A DNA stretch of 64,000 nt, taken from the NCBI GenBank assembly GCA_021209875.1, contig JAGYVD010000003.1, positions 5,084,001 through 5,148,000 of the forward strand, read 5' to 3'. Source of the DNA: Rosellinia necatrix. Taxonomy: Eukaryota > Ascomycota > Sordariomycetes > Xylariales > Xylariaceae. The notes under the pieces are model-generated. The model was given only the letters and a program-made list of their open reading frames with translations, was not told where the DNA came from and did no database searches. The position numbers and the translations under genes were made by a program. Positions 1 to 10,590 of this stretch are shown one piece after another. Position 1 is the stretch's first letter, and each line of letters begins with the position of its first letter.

Positions 1-1
1 G

Positions 2-1180
2 AACAACGCCGTGTTCGCCGAGTCTTCTAAGTTTGCCGCCGAAGCGATCGGCGCTTTCCGGACTGTCTCGTCTCTCATTCTCGAAGACACTATCACCGAC
101 CGCTATGACGCTCTGTTAAACGGCCACGTGGGCACGGCTTTCCGGAAGGCGACTTGGAGAAGCCTGGTTTTTGCTCTCTCCGATAGCGTCAACCTTGCAG
201 TTCAGGCTCTGATCTTCTGGTATGGCGGAACCTTGCTGGCCTCCCGCGAATACGGCATCCTCAATTTCTTCGTTTGCTACATCGCAGTCATTCAGGGGGC
301 TGAAGGCGCTGGCCAGGGTTTCAGTTTTGGACCCAATGCGGCGCAAGCCACGGCTGCGGCTAACCGCATTCTGAGTATCCGCGATTCCCGCGATAAAAGC
401 GCCAGCTCAAACACGGCGGAGATTCCTGATGCAGATGGTGGCGTCAAGGTCGAGTTGAAGGACGTGCACTTCAGATATCCTACGCGAAATACCTCGGTGT
501 TCAAAGGGATAAACATCACGATTGAGAAGGGCCAATTTGCTGCGCTTGTGGGCGCTTCTGGCTGTGGCAAAACCAGCATCATCTCCCTGCTCGAGCGTTT
601 TTACGATATACACCGTGGTCAAATCCTCGCCAACGGAACCGATATCTCGTCTCTTGATGTTTACCAATACCGCAAGAAGCTATCGCTAGTAGCGCAGGAG
701 GCGACGCTTTTCCAGGGGACTTTGCGTGAAAATATTCTCCTCGGTGTCGACCTGGATTCGATCTCGGAGGAGCAGTTACATGCTGTATGCCGCGACGCCA
801 ATATCCATGACTTTATTGTGTCGCTGCCCGACGGTTATAACACCGAGATTGGTAGTCGCGGTGTGTCCCTATCTGGTGGCCAGAAACAACGTATCGCTAT
901 TGCGCGTGCGCTGATTCGACAGCCGAATGTCCTACTGCTCGACGAAGCGACAAGCTCTCTTGACTCGGAGAGTGAAAAGCTCGTGCAAGCAGCATTCGAG
1001 CGTGCAGCGAGCGGCCGGACCATGATAGTTGTTGCCCATCGCCTTGCTACCGTGCAAAACGCCGACGCCATCTTCGTCCTTGGCGAGGGTAAAGTTCTCG
1101 AGCAGGGCTCACATGCCGAACTCTTGAAGAAGAGGGGCGTGTACTGGAATATGTGCCAGAGTCAAGCCCTTGACAGGTGA
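2..1180 (+). CDS. ABCB-type (MDR) ABC transporter, C-terminal part
   Basis: This is the 3' end of a multidrug-resistance ABC exporter; the frame is open to the left window edge, so the start and first half are missing. About the first 130 residues are the end of the second transmembrane domain, including the YGGTLLASREY and FGPNAAQA segments typical of fungal ABCB proteins. A complete nucleotide-binding domain follows: Walker A GASGCGKTS near residue 180, the signature LSGGQKQR near residue 290, Walker B VLLLDEATSSLD near residue 313, and the switch histidine in VAHRLAT. It ends at TGA 1178-1180. ABCB family members use ATP to export lipophilic compounds, drugs or peptides across the plasma or another membrane. 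Full-length four-domain architecture is inferred from the similarity of this half to the second half of fungal ABCB proteins. The substrate cannot be told from sequence. Confidence 0.95.
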   Translation, partial: NNAVFAESSKFAAEAIGAFRTVSSLILEDTITDRYDALLNGHVGTAFRKATWRSLVFALSDSVNLAVQALIFWYGGTLLASREYGILNFFVCYIAVIQGAEGAGQGFSFGPNAAQATAAANRILSIRDSRDKSASSNTAEIPDADGGVKVELKDVHFRYPTRNTSVFKGINITIEKGQFAALVGASGCGKTSIISLLERFYDIHRGQILANGTDISSLDVYQYRKKLSLVAQEATLFQGTLRENILLGVDLDSISEEQLHAVCRDANIHDFIVSLPDGYNTEIGSRGVSLSGGQKQRIAIARALIRQPNVLLLDEATSSLDSESEKLVQAAFERAASGRTMIVVAHRLATVQNADAIFVLGEGKVLEQGSHAELLKKRGVYWNMCQSQALDR

Positions 1181-1964
1181 TGCGCTCTTCTTGCGCCGTC
1201 TAATTATTTGTTCGCGTCGTCCTCTATGGGCTCAGGCGATTGGGCTCGTGTTGACCTGTGGAAGGGCGTCAAAAAAAGAAAAACAAGATACCCGACTGCG
1301 TCATCTCAACTATCTTGGTTATATGTAACGATTAGATTTCCAATTCAACCTATATTTAGAATAATCCCCGCCTCATTTCAAAGGTAAAACTGAACGGCAA
1401 AAAAGGAAAATTAAATCCAGCTATTTTTTTTAATAATAAAACTTTGACATTCATGGCCCCCCATACTACACTACTTGAGTGAGAAATGTTATCTTGTCGA
1501 TTGGTATTTCCCAGGTATATAAGATATCCAGCGACCCAACTGAATTATATCGCGTATTGAGTCGGTATATCAAGCCATTAGCGCTCCCACAAGCCCTCGT
1601 CACCCTGGTCCCATCGTCCCACTATCCTCCCATTTCGGAGCTTCGCATGTCTAGGCCAGGCATATGCAAGTCAAAACGCCATTCCAGTTCCACCAATAAG
1701 AATACTCAACATGATCGTATGTAGTCAAAGCACCGTGTTGGTGTATTGTTTAGAGTAGGGAACTCTGACCAAATACGTAAGCCCTGAGTTATCCTCCGAG
1801 CTATAAGGGTTTAGATACGGACCAGAAGAATGTAAAACCATTACTATAGTAAATGTAGATCGTCGCCTGTCTGCTGGGCTAGTAGCTTTGTTCCCTCTAC
1901 AGATTATCTAGTGTTCGTCCGTGGGTATAAATTGTGCTGGTTACAGGCAGCTGAGAACGCCATC
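1181..1964. other. intergenic, AT-rich; no gene seen
   Basis: The stretch between the ABC transporter stop and the esterase start is AT-rich with A-runs (1270-1290, 1380-1440). No reading frame with convincing coding character is visible. The last part is the esterase promoter and leader. Confidence 0.6.
1926..1932 (+). promoter_or_regulatory. TATA-like box upstream of the SGNH esterase
   Basis: The sequence TATAAAT lies 33 nt before the ATG at 1965. If it is the real TATA element the transcript leader would be very short, so it may instead be incidental. It is seen in sequence only. Confidence 0.25.
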
Positions 1965-3113
1965 ATGCCGTCTCTTAGGGCCCAGTTTCTACGTTTCGCC
2001 GGAGCTATCCTGTGCCTAGCCCCGGCACAAGCAGTGGCTGCGAAGTATATGATAGTCTTGTAAGTGTGGTTTGCCAACAGATATTACCAAATATTACGTC
2101 TTTTGGATTTTCCACCCTCCTTTTCTAATAACCTCCTACGATCACGCACAGTTGCTTATATTGTCTTGCAGCGGAGACTCCTACTCCACGACCAACTCAT
2201 GGATAGGCAGCACGGCGCCGTCGGCCTCCAACCCGATCGGCAACCCTTCGTTTCCCGGCCAGACCACCTCGGGAGGGCTCAACTGGGTGGGCCAGGCCAT
2301 CGCGAAGCAGAATACCTCTCTCGTGTTCGCCTACGACCTGGCCGTCACCGGCGCGACGACGGATAAGGACATCGTCGACACGTACGCGCAGTACAACTTC
2401 GACGATCAGGTCGAGACGCTATTCGCCACCTACCTAGCCGGCAGTGCGGCCCCGTGGAGCAGCGCCAGCGATGTGCTGGCCGCCGTCTGGTTCGGCATCA
2501 ACGACGTGGGCGAGTCCTTCTGGGACGGCATCTCCGCGCCCGTCGACAAGATCCTGGACCGGTACTTTGGATTATTGGACGAGCTCTATGCGGACGGGCT
2601 GAGGAATTACCTCCTACTCACCATTCCTCGTAAGTCTTTCCAGGTTCTGCCTACTCCCACAAACAGCATCGTCTCTCCTCTACCCTTTGGAGCAGCTTGG
2701 GGAAAAAAAAAAAAAAAGAAGGGAAGAAGAAGAAGAAAAAAAAAAGAAAAGAAAAGTCTTCCAAGATATTCGCTTACACAACCATACTAGCGTTCGACCG
2801 CGCGCCAGCCATCATATACGAGTCCGCGGATAGGGTGGCGTCTCTGCGGTCCGACATCAAGACGTACAACGCACAGCTGGCGACCCGGCTGGCCTCGTTC
2901 AAGTCGCGCCACGGCGACGTCACGACGCAGCTCTTCGACACCACGGCGACCTTCACCACGGTGCTGGATAACCCGACGGCCTACGGCGCCCCGGACGCCA
3001 CCTGCGTCAACGGCGACGGCAAGAGCTGTCTCTGGGCCGACACATACCACCCGGGACTTGTCATACACGAGCGCCTTGGGAAGGCGCTCGTTGATGCCGT
3101 GGATTTCCTCTAG
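1965..3113 (+). CDS. secreted SGNH/GDSL hydrolase (acetylesterase, CE16-like)
   Basis: The CDS is join(1965..2059,2172..2629,2791..3113), 291 residues. The N-terminus is a signal peptide (hydrophobic FAGAILCLAPAQAVA) predicted to send the enzyme outside the cell. SGNH blocks are in order: block I GDSYS (Ser nucleophile) is formed exactly across intron 1, block III is GINDVG, and the C-terminal catalytic Asp/His block is DTYHPG. Length and block spacing fit fungal GDSL esterases of the CE16 type, which remove acetyl groups from plant polysaccharide fragments; that substrate is inferred from family resemblance. Intron 1 has donor GTAAGT and acceptor TTGCAG. Intron 2 (2630-2790) carries a homopurine run at 2697-2755. 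The frame is intact across all joins. The start is chosen because it gives the signal peptide directly before block I. Confidence 0.88.
2697..2758 (+). repeat. homopurine tract inside esterase intron 2
   Basis: An A/G-only run dominated by poly-A and AAG/GAAG units lies in intron 2 of the esterase gene. Similar purine or pyrimidine runs occur in introns of the multicopper oxidase, the unknown secreted protein and adenylate cyclase in this window. Confidence 0.8.
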
Positions 3114-4474
3114 GGTGTTGGTGTTGGTGTATGTCGGAGGTATATATATATATATATTATATAACTTTCTCTGGGTGCAAGGTTAGATATACAGGAAAGC
3201 ACTCGGCCCCGGGGTACTTTGGTTACCTGCCGAAGACATGTTACCTTATATTTAAAGTTAAATTAAAACTTTTGGATAGTTAGCTGCGGAGTCAACGTAT
3301 GTGCTCGAGTTACTCGAATCTCAACTTAGTGCCTAATCCATCAAACTGAAGATACCACAGGTCATAGTTAATTTCACTCCCACTCATTGAATGCTCACTC
3401 ACAGTCATTCTTATGTTAATGTGACAGGTGTGTTGAAGGATAGATTGGTGTTCTTTAGCTCCTAATCTACCTTCTTAGAGCAACTATGAAGTAGCATGTG
3501 TTCTTATGGCCTAGTTATCGGCCTAGTTATCCTATCAGTTCAATCCCTCTAGGTAGTATGGCTGAACCACATAGCTTAGATATGCACTTACGTAACATGA
3601 AGATTAGAGATTCCGGGAAAGCAAGACTGCCCGCACTTTCGCTTATTAGTATTAGTTGGTCTCTTAGGTAGGCATTTAGCCTCAGCACTGGAGGAAGGAA
3701 ACCTACAATTTTGACTGGGTAACTCTAGGTTCAGAACCTATTCTAGGTTTAGCGCAGACATAGCTCGTTCCTTCTGTGCCACCAAGCGTTCCCAAGTTCA
3801 TGGTCGATAACGATAACTGCGATAAGGCCCTATCCATGGTGCACGAGACAACAAGGATGACGGCACCGCACCTACCTCAGTCTGCAGGTGCAGGTGGGAG
3901 GTGCCTACTCACTTGACCTCGATAAGCGACTCACTCACCAAAGTTCCAATTCCTTACATCTCCTACATCCCTTTCATACGCCCCGTTTTGGAACGACTTT
4001 CTTTACGCTTCGTCGGTTTGGCGTTGTATTTACGTGCATTTGGCACCCAGTAAGTTGAGCATAAACACTGTCCTATCATACTTTTGTTAGGTCGTTTGCC
4101 GGTTCACACTAGGCTCCTGGTTCGCGCCATGTTCGAACTGCCCCCTCTACAGGATTGGCCTCGACGCCCTCCCTGCCTTTGCGATGCGATGAGCGCAGCT
4201 TACTGACCGCCGACTTATCCAATACAGTTATTAAATACAAGTATACTAGATACCGCAGTATACCTAAGAAGTCTCTTTTTCGAACGCGACCGATTACCTG
4301 AACACGCGACAGGGTGTTGTTCTCCCGAACCATTCACGCCACTTACGCCACTCACCACACCATCCACTACCACCCACTACCATCCACTACCATCCACCAC
4401 CAGCACCACCAGCATTGCCCACTCTCCGATGACCGGTGTCGCGATACTCAAAATCACATCGCCCATGTTTCGAC
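3114..4474. other. intergenic; no gene seen, CA-rich leader at right end
   Basis: No supported gene is seen. A short (TA)n run lies at about 3143-3157, and a near-duplicate of CCTAGTTATC occurs at about 3510-3530. The right end (4326-4400) is a CCACTACCATCCACTACC-type CA-rich stretch, probably the 5' untranslated leader of the FYVE-RING gene. Confidence 0.55.
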
Positions 4475-6975
4475 ATGTCCGCCTCACCTGAGGACAACGT
4501 CCAGACCGGCCATTCTGCTGGCTCTCCGGGACAGCCTGTTCTTGTTAATGGCATCCACATTGCTGAAACAAGCACCGTAAGCCCCAATGCGGCCGATGAA
4601 GTCGAAAGCGAAGACAGACCCGTCGATGGAGCGCAAAACGCATCCGGGGAATCTACCAGCAACGAAGAGCATCCTGTGAATGGAAACACCCATGGAAATG
4701 AAGTTTCCAGCCAGGCCGAGCGAGAATCCCCGGGGTACAACGTGATAGATGCCGAGAGCGGGGAGTTGGACATTAAGCATGTCGCCCCGTGGTTGCCAGC
4801 TACTCTCCACCAGAACTCCCCGGCTACTCCAGGTACTCCGGGTAGTCCTGCCGGTCCATCACATGTTGGGGACAGTGCGGCCCCAGGTGCCGTTGCTGCA
4901 AATGGCCTCCCGGAACCGTCTGTATCATCAGTCACTGCCCCTGAAACCCCCGGGAACCCTGAGAATCATGAGGCTATTGAGAACCCTGAGACTACTGAGA
5001 ACCCTGAGACTACTGGGGCCCCTGAGGCTGCTGAAAACGCTGAGACTCATGGGCAGCAAGACTCTGGCAGCCAAGTCGATGGCATAGGTGATGCCGATGG
5101 CCAGTATAACAGCGCTCTTCCGAACGAACCCTCCACCTGCACAAGCAACTCTTCTGATTCACCCACATCTCAGCACTCGCCTGTGCCTAGTGGTCCCCCT
5201 CCCCCGCATCCAACAGACTACGAAGATCCTACTAGTCAAGGCGGGAATAGAGGGGATAGCGGTGGTCCATCCCAGGTATCGATGCCCCCAGATGAGAGCT
5301 CAGATTCAACCTCAAACCCAAGCCCCGAACTTGATCCTCAGATTGCCCCTGGACAAGACAGTAGTGGTCAAGCTGACGAGCCGGAGAACCAAGGAAATGA
5401 AAGCCCACGTCGGGACACAGCAGCGCCGGGAGGCCCCGTAGGGTCTCCTAATCCTGAAGAAGGCAATCTACATGGTCAACAGACTAGCCACAATGTTCCC
5501 GGCCCTAATGAGGCATCTGATAGAGGTGATACGGCTGCGGTCATCGCATCTTTGAACGTCAGCCAGGCAGGCTTTCCTCCTCAACATCGTGAAGCAAGCC
5601 ATGGCACTAGTGGCTCTGTGTTCCAATCATTTAGTTCGCCGGGACCATCATTGCCAGCACCCCGAAGGTTAGGGTCAGGGTCAACTATGAATCCGATAGC
5701 ACCGAGTTTCATTCCAAGGCCAGGGCAATCGGGGGTACACCCAGAATTTACGCTGCCTAGATGGCAACCTGACGCCGAAGTTACACATTGTCCAATATGT
5801 GGCACGCAATTTGGCATGTTCCTTAGGAGGCACCATTGCCGGTAAGTGCTGCTCATGCAGTAGAGGGGATTAGTATAAGGAGATTTTCGCTTGCTGACAA
5901 CTGCGCTCTTTTAGTAAATGCGGAAGAGTAGTTTGTGATAAATGCTCTCCTCATCGCATCACTATTCCCCACCCCTATATTGTTCGGCCCCCTGGAGATC
6001 GGGGTCCTGTGGCACAGTATTCATACCCCGGAGTTGAGGGAAGCATTGCCGATTTTAACTCAGTTGGAGGCGGAGAGCGAGTCCGACTTTGTAACCCGTG
6101 CGTCCCGGATCCAAACACGGCACCACCTCCACCTCGACCTCAGCCATCCTCTCAGCCCCTTGTTGTTGATGGTCGATCGCAGCGTGCACGGCTCGCAAGT
6201 TATTCGTCAGGCAATCACAGTATTAATCCGACACCATACCCGCCCACCCAACATCACAACCCATCCAGAAACAGGAGTGCCAGTACAGTTAGCAGAACCC
6301 AACAGCCTAATCAAGAAAGACCACTATAACTAACATAGACCCCCATAGAGCGCCGGACCGGACCAGCAATACCTTTCCTTCATCCCTTACAATTCCACTT
6401 CTCGTCAATATTCTAATTCTACCGACTTCCAACCACTACCTCATCGTAGGGCGGCGAGCAGCGGGCTAAGGTATACTTCTCAAATAGAACATTTCGGTAG
6501 AGCTCGTGGTTCCTCATCATCATCTCCGTTTTCTGGTTTGAATCGACCTCTTCCTAGAACACCAACTCCGGAGCGCGAAGTACCGGAAGAGGACACGTGC
6601 CCCGTATGTCATGGCGAGCTACCCTCTCGAACCCTTGTTAATTACGAGGTTTTGCGAGAGATTCATATCAACAATTGTATCACGTCCCACAGTAATTACG
6701 GATCAAGTCAGCCAGCCGGCGCAGCTAGGCTTGAAAGTCACGGAACACCTCCACCGCGAACAACCCGAAGGACCAGAATGTTTCCCTACGTTGCAACAGA
6801 AAAGGACTGTGTTGGCGATGTGGAATGCACAATTTGTCTCGAAGAGTTCAAGGTCGGTGAGGAGATGGCTCGCCTAGAGTGTTTCTGCCGTTTTCATCGT
6901 TCGTGCATTGATTCGTGGTTTGTCAACCACCCGGGACGATGCCCCATCCATCAACATGACAGTTTCGGCTATTAA
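4475..6975 (+). CDS. FYVE and ZNRF-type RING finger protein (E3 ubiquitin ligase-like)
   Basis: The CDS is join(4475..5841,5915..6287,6349..6975), 788 residues. The first 430 residues are disordered and rich in Ser, Pro, Glu and Asn, with NPETTE-like repeats at 4975-5040. A complete FYVE domain follows (about residues 430-516): WQPD, CPIC, the PI3P-binding RRHHCRKCG, CDKC and RVRLCNPC. Intron 1 splits the RRHHCR codon run, and the frame is restored exactly. After a low-complexity linker come a CPVC...H...C zinc knuckle (about 662-690) and a C-terminal RING (about 739-784), CTIC...CFCRFHRSC...CPIH, which has the unusual ligand set of ZNRF E3 ligases. FYVE domains bind PI3P on endosome and vacuole membranes, so a membrane-recruited ubiquitin ligase comparable to yeast Pib1 is inferred. 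Intron 2 (6288-6348) uses a weaker GTTAGC donor but has a good CTAAC branch point. The ATG at 4475 is the first in-frame one. Confidence 0.88.
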
Positions 6976-7794
6976 CATACTTTATCCTGGTTTTTCTTTA
7001 TGGCCTCAGAATACCCCTCTCATCAGTCAGCATCATACATAACCCCCCCACTATTGGAGGCTTGTTCGCATCAAATACGTTTGGCACTCTGCGCTTTTTT
7101 TTTCTTTTTATCTTGTCAGGTTTCTCCTTGCCTTGTCCACTAGGATGCATTTACTTGGCCATCAATCTCCAAAGAGGGGTTGATCATCCACAAATACTCG
7201 ACACAGGATTGTCCCCTTTTGTTTCCATTGACTACGGCACCTGGTGGTGATAGGTTGGTTTGGCGTTTCTGGTTTGTCCACGCACCCCTTTGTGCCGTTT
7301 CTCCACAGGTGTTTGCATACGCTTCAGCTTGCATTAAAGCTCAGAACTACATTTTACTATTGCATAGCAGGGTGTTGAGGTGTCGGTTCAAGAGGTGGTC
7401 ACAGGCGTCAGGTTGGTGTTGTAATATAGATATGCTTTCCCATGGCTGCATCATAGATACCCTAACGGTACTCGCACACTTACATACATACACAAATTGT
7501 TTTTATTGTCTAACAATACTTACCCGGGAAGGAGGACAAACTTGCAGGTAATACACTCACTCGCGAAATACAAGTCAATGTTTCAAATCACAATCTTGTG
7601 TCCTGATGCAACGTAAATTAGGACAGGGACGAATCGCCATCGTGCCGTATGCATGCCCGTCTATGCAAATAACCCCCCAGATGACCCGAAAAAAAAAAAA
7701 ATCCCCCATTTTGCGAACCGCCGTCGGCTAGCCCAACAAACATGCTGGTTGATGCACCTCTTGGTTACAGCGTAGAAGATTCGGTAAAGCAGAG

Positions 7795-7848
7795 CCCTTT
7801 CTTTCTTTCTTTCTTTTTTTTTTTTTCTTTTCCTTTCTCCCCCCTTAA
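7795..7848 (+). repeat. pyrimidine tract (CTTT)n/Tn
   Basis: CTTT units run into a long T run and then CTTTCC, an uninterrupted pyrimidine tract in non-coding DNA. Confidence 0.85.
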
Positions 7849-8024
7849 CTTTGTCTCGGTCTCTCGCTTTTCATTTGTGCGAAGGGCTCTCAGCTCCTCG
7901 GGTCTCGGGACCCAAAGATGATGGCGGCATGGCATGCTTTAGTTGGTTGCCCTACATGTGCATGCCTGCTTGCTGCTGCTGCCGTTGCTGCCTGCTGTTT
8001 GATCATCAGCCAGCCGTACACGCT

Positions 8025-8050
8025 ACTTACTTACTTACTTACTTACTTAC
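8025..8050 (+). repeat. (ACTT)n tetranucleotide microsatellite
   Basis: Six and a half perfect ACTT units, in non-coding DNA. Confidence 0.9.
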
Positions 8051-9815
8051 TACATTGTACACTACGACTTGGGGGCGGGCTGCGGGGGAAAGCGCCCGAG
8101 TATGTATAGGATGACCAATGGTGCCTTGGCTTAGCTTGGGATCTATTTATTTATTCCATCTAATCTATATGGCTGTGGTGTGCCTTGGTAGACTAAGTTA
8201 TGTAAATGGCTTTCTCACCCTTTTTTAAAATAAAATAAAAAAAACCTTTTCCCCCAAATTAATTGGTTTTTTTTTTCTTCTGTGACGGAAACTCGCATCA
8301 GGCCGGTTGCGAACGGGGAACTATAAGGAAAGAATCGGGAAGAAAAAAAAAAAAAAAAAGGTAAATCAATCCGCTGCAGATGCCCTCCCTCCCGGGTCTC
8401 TCGGGGTCATATGGGTAGATTGGTGGCATCCCACGGCTGTCGACTTGTATCCACCCCCCAGCTCCTCGGCGAGCTGTACTATCATCTATCTACATCGTGG
8501 AGGGGGGAGAGAGCCCCCCCGGAATCCATTCCTCATAAGTATTGTAAGGCAGAAAGGCGGCCAATGGTGCGCGGAATGCTCCGGTTTTTTGTTTGTTTAC
8601 GCGCCCTGCTTGCGGAATGCCCCGGGGCTGCTTTGCCTCGTGCATCTCTCTACCAGAAACGATCGCTGAGCCCGAGTATGTAAGCCGCGGACGGACAGGT
8701 TAGGTTGCTGGGTTCAAGGTTGCGGCCCGATTTTTGGTTGTTGGATGAGGATCAACAGAGGGGAGCGAGGGGGGCGAGGGGTACCAATTGGTATAGTCCA
8801 TAATGTCATGTGCAGAGTAGCGGGCGATCAATACATACGCTAGATAGATACGGCCTTGCAGTAGACCGCTAGAAACGATCGTCGAAAGAAAAGAGAAGTG
8901 CTACTGTAAATGTGCACGTACTACAACAAACTCCACCCTAAGGAGAAAAGAAGGGGAGTTTGTTGCCTTTTTGTGATGTCATCTGCATCCGTACTGCAAA
9001 ACAGGGTTTCCTCGAAACAAGGAAGATGGCAGGCAATAACCCCGGCCGTTTTTCGCTGTGGAGGTATATCTGCTGTTTCCGTGTGCCTAATCCCTTCATT
9101 TTCTCCGTTAATGGGTAGGGAACTGACGCAAGCGCAGCGTGGCCCCTGGTCCGGGATTATATGCGTCGGTACGATCGTATAGAGTAGGGATCGGCTCGGT
9201 TCTGTCTCGTCTTCAGCCGTGCGGTTTCGCGAGTGAGCGGGCGGGATGGGGACACAACGGAACCGTGTTACACGATACAACTCGCTAGCACTTTACTACT
9301 AGCAGCTAAACTATTTCATTACTATGCGCAGCTGTACGCATGTAGTGCTGCGTACGGGAGCGACTAGATATTTACGGAGATATGCCTAGTAGTTTTTTGA
9401 GGCTCTGCTGCGAGAAATCTAGATAGGATCGAGGGGCCACAGTACGCATGGTTGGTCGCAATCCAAACGTTGTTGTCGCCTCTATGTGAAGTCCCGGCCT
9501 ACAGTACCCGAACATGCCGATCTGAGGTGCTGTACGTTTTTGTTGGTTCCTGTGTCCTCCGGGTAACCCTGTTCCGAGGTGATGTCGCCGGGGCATGCCG
9601 CCGGGGCCTAAGCCTTGACTCTTGACTAGGCGGAGCCATATGAGCGGGAGACTCTCAAAAAGGCCACCCGGTGCACGCTGTGATGACTAGAGTATGCCTT
9701 GACTCCTTCCCATTAGAGTAGGATCCATGGATCATGCTGTAGTATCATGCTGTAGTACACCTCGGTGTTTTCATGTTGTTAAACGAAGCCTGCTCGGCTC
9801 TCGGTGGGGGACAAG

Positions 9816-10590
9816 TTATAGTGGTAATTTGGAGGGCCCGGTGAAAGGTGACGTAGGAGTAGGAGTTGCCCGCTGGCACGGAGTCCTATCAGGAAGGGCG
9901 TTGTAACCTAATGGGATATTACCTGCTACAATATTTTCGAACGTCACAAGGATCCTCCTGGGGTGTTTTAGGGTGTATGTATCAGCATGGCGTGTTGAAT
10001 CCTCATTTATTGTCGTCAAGCCGTGAAACAAAGGCGGAACTTGTGAACAGGACTCCTGGTTAGTGTAGTTAGTGAGCGTAAATACTATTGCTCTCAAGGG
10101 GAACGGTTGTGAAATTGCCCGGTGTTGGTTTGAGTCTTTGTGCGATATAGCACCAATGCTCCAGCTAGCCCGTAAATTTCGGACCCGATGGTTATCTATT
10201 TCGTATCCGTCACTTAATTCCATCACTTAGTACTTTCTCTGCAATTTTCTCATGACCTCGTAGAGCTGTACGCCATGTCTTACGGCCGTGTAATTGAGCT
10301 TCAGGGAATGCGAAGACCCAACAAGATGACGAAAGAAAGGCAGGAAAATCGGATGACGCTGGGGGAAAGGCGAGATAAGACCGAGAGTAACACTGCCAGG
10401 ATTGTAATGGACTGTGATGCATTCCACTATTGCTTGTGAATCAACCTGGATCTCTTGATATACCACAATAGTATATCCGTACTTGATCCAATTTTCTCGC
10501 CGGTATTTTACTCGTAATCCCCCAGGCCAGTCATTTCGAATCTTGCCTCGTCATGCAAGGCTTGTGCAGAAACCCAAGCACCTGAAAGGG
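9816..10590 (-). pseudogene. decayed reading frame of unknown family
   Basis: Read on the minus strand in a single frame from about 10590 to 9816, roughly 258 codons are interrupted by only two stops, TGA at 10553-10551 and TAA at 10229-10227. Both can arise by one C-to-T change (CGA to TGA, CAA to TAA). Segments such as WIKYGYTIVVYQEIQVDSQ and GVQLYEVMRKLQRKY look protein-like. A possible acceptor (CCCCTTTCAG, about 10590) sits at the 5' end. I do not recognise the family. It could be a repeat-induced-point-mutated gene remnant, or stop-poor non-coding DNA by chance; I lean to a remnant. Confidence 0.35.

Larger units (their letters stand above)
6976..9815. other. gene-poor region; microsatellites only
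   Basis: Short frames exist on both strands but none shows a recognisable domain, codon bias or supported splicing. Visible structure is a poly-A run at about 7690-7701, a pyrimidine tract, an ACTT repeat, A-runs near 8343-8359 and a 13-bp tandem duplication (ATCATGCTGTAGT, about 9733-9757). Confidence 0.5.
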
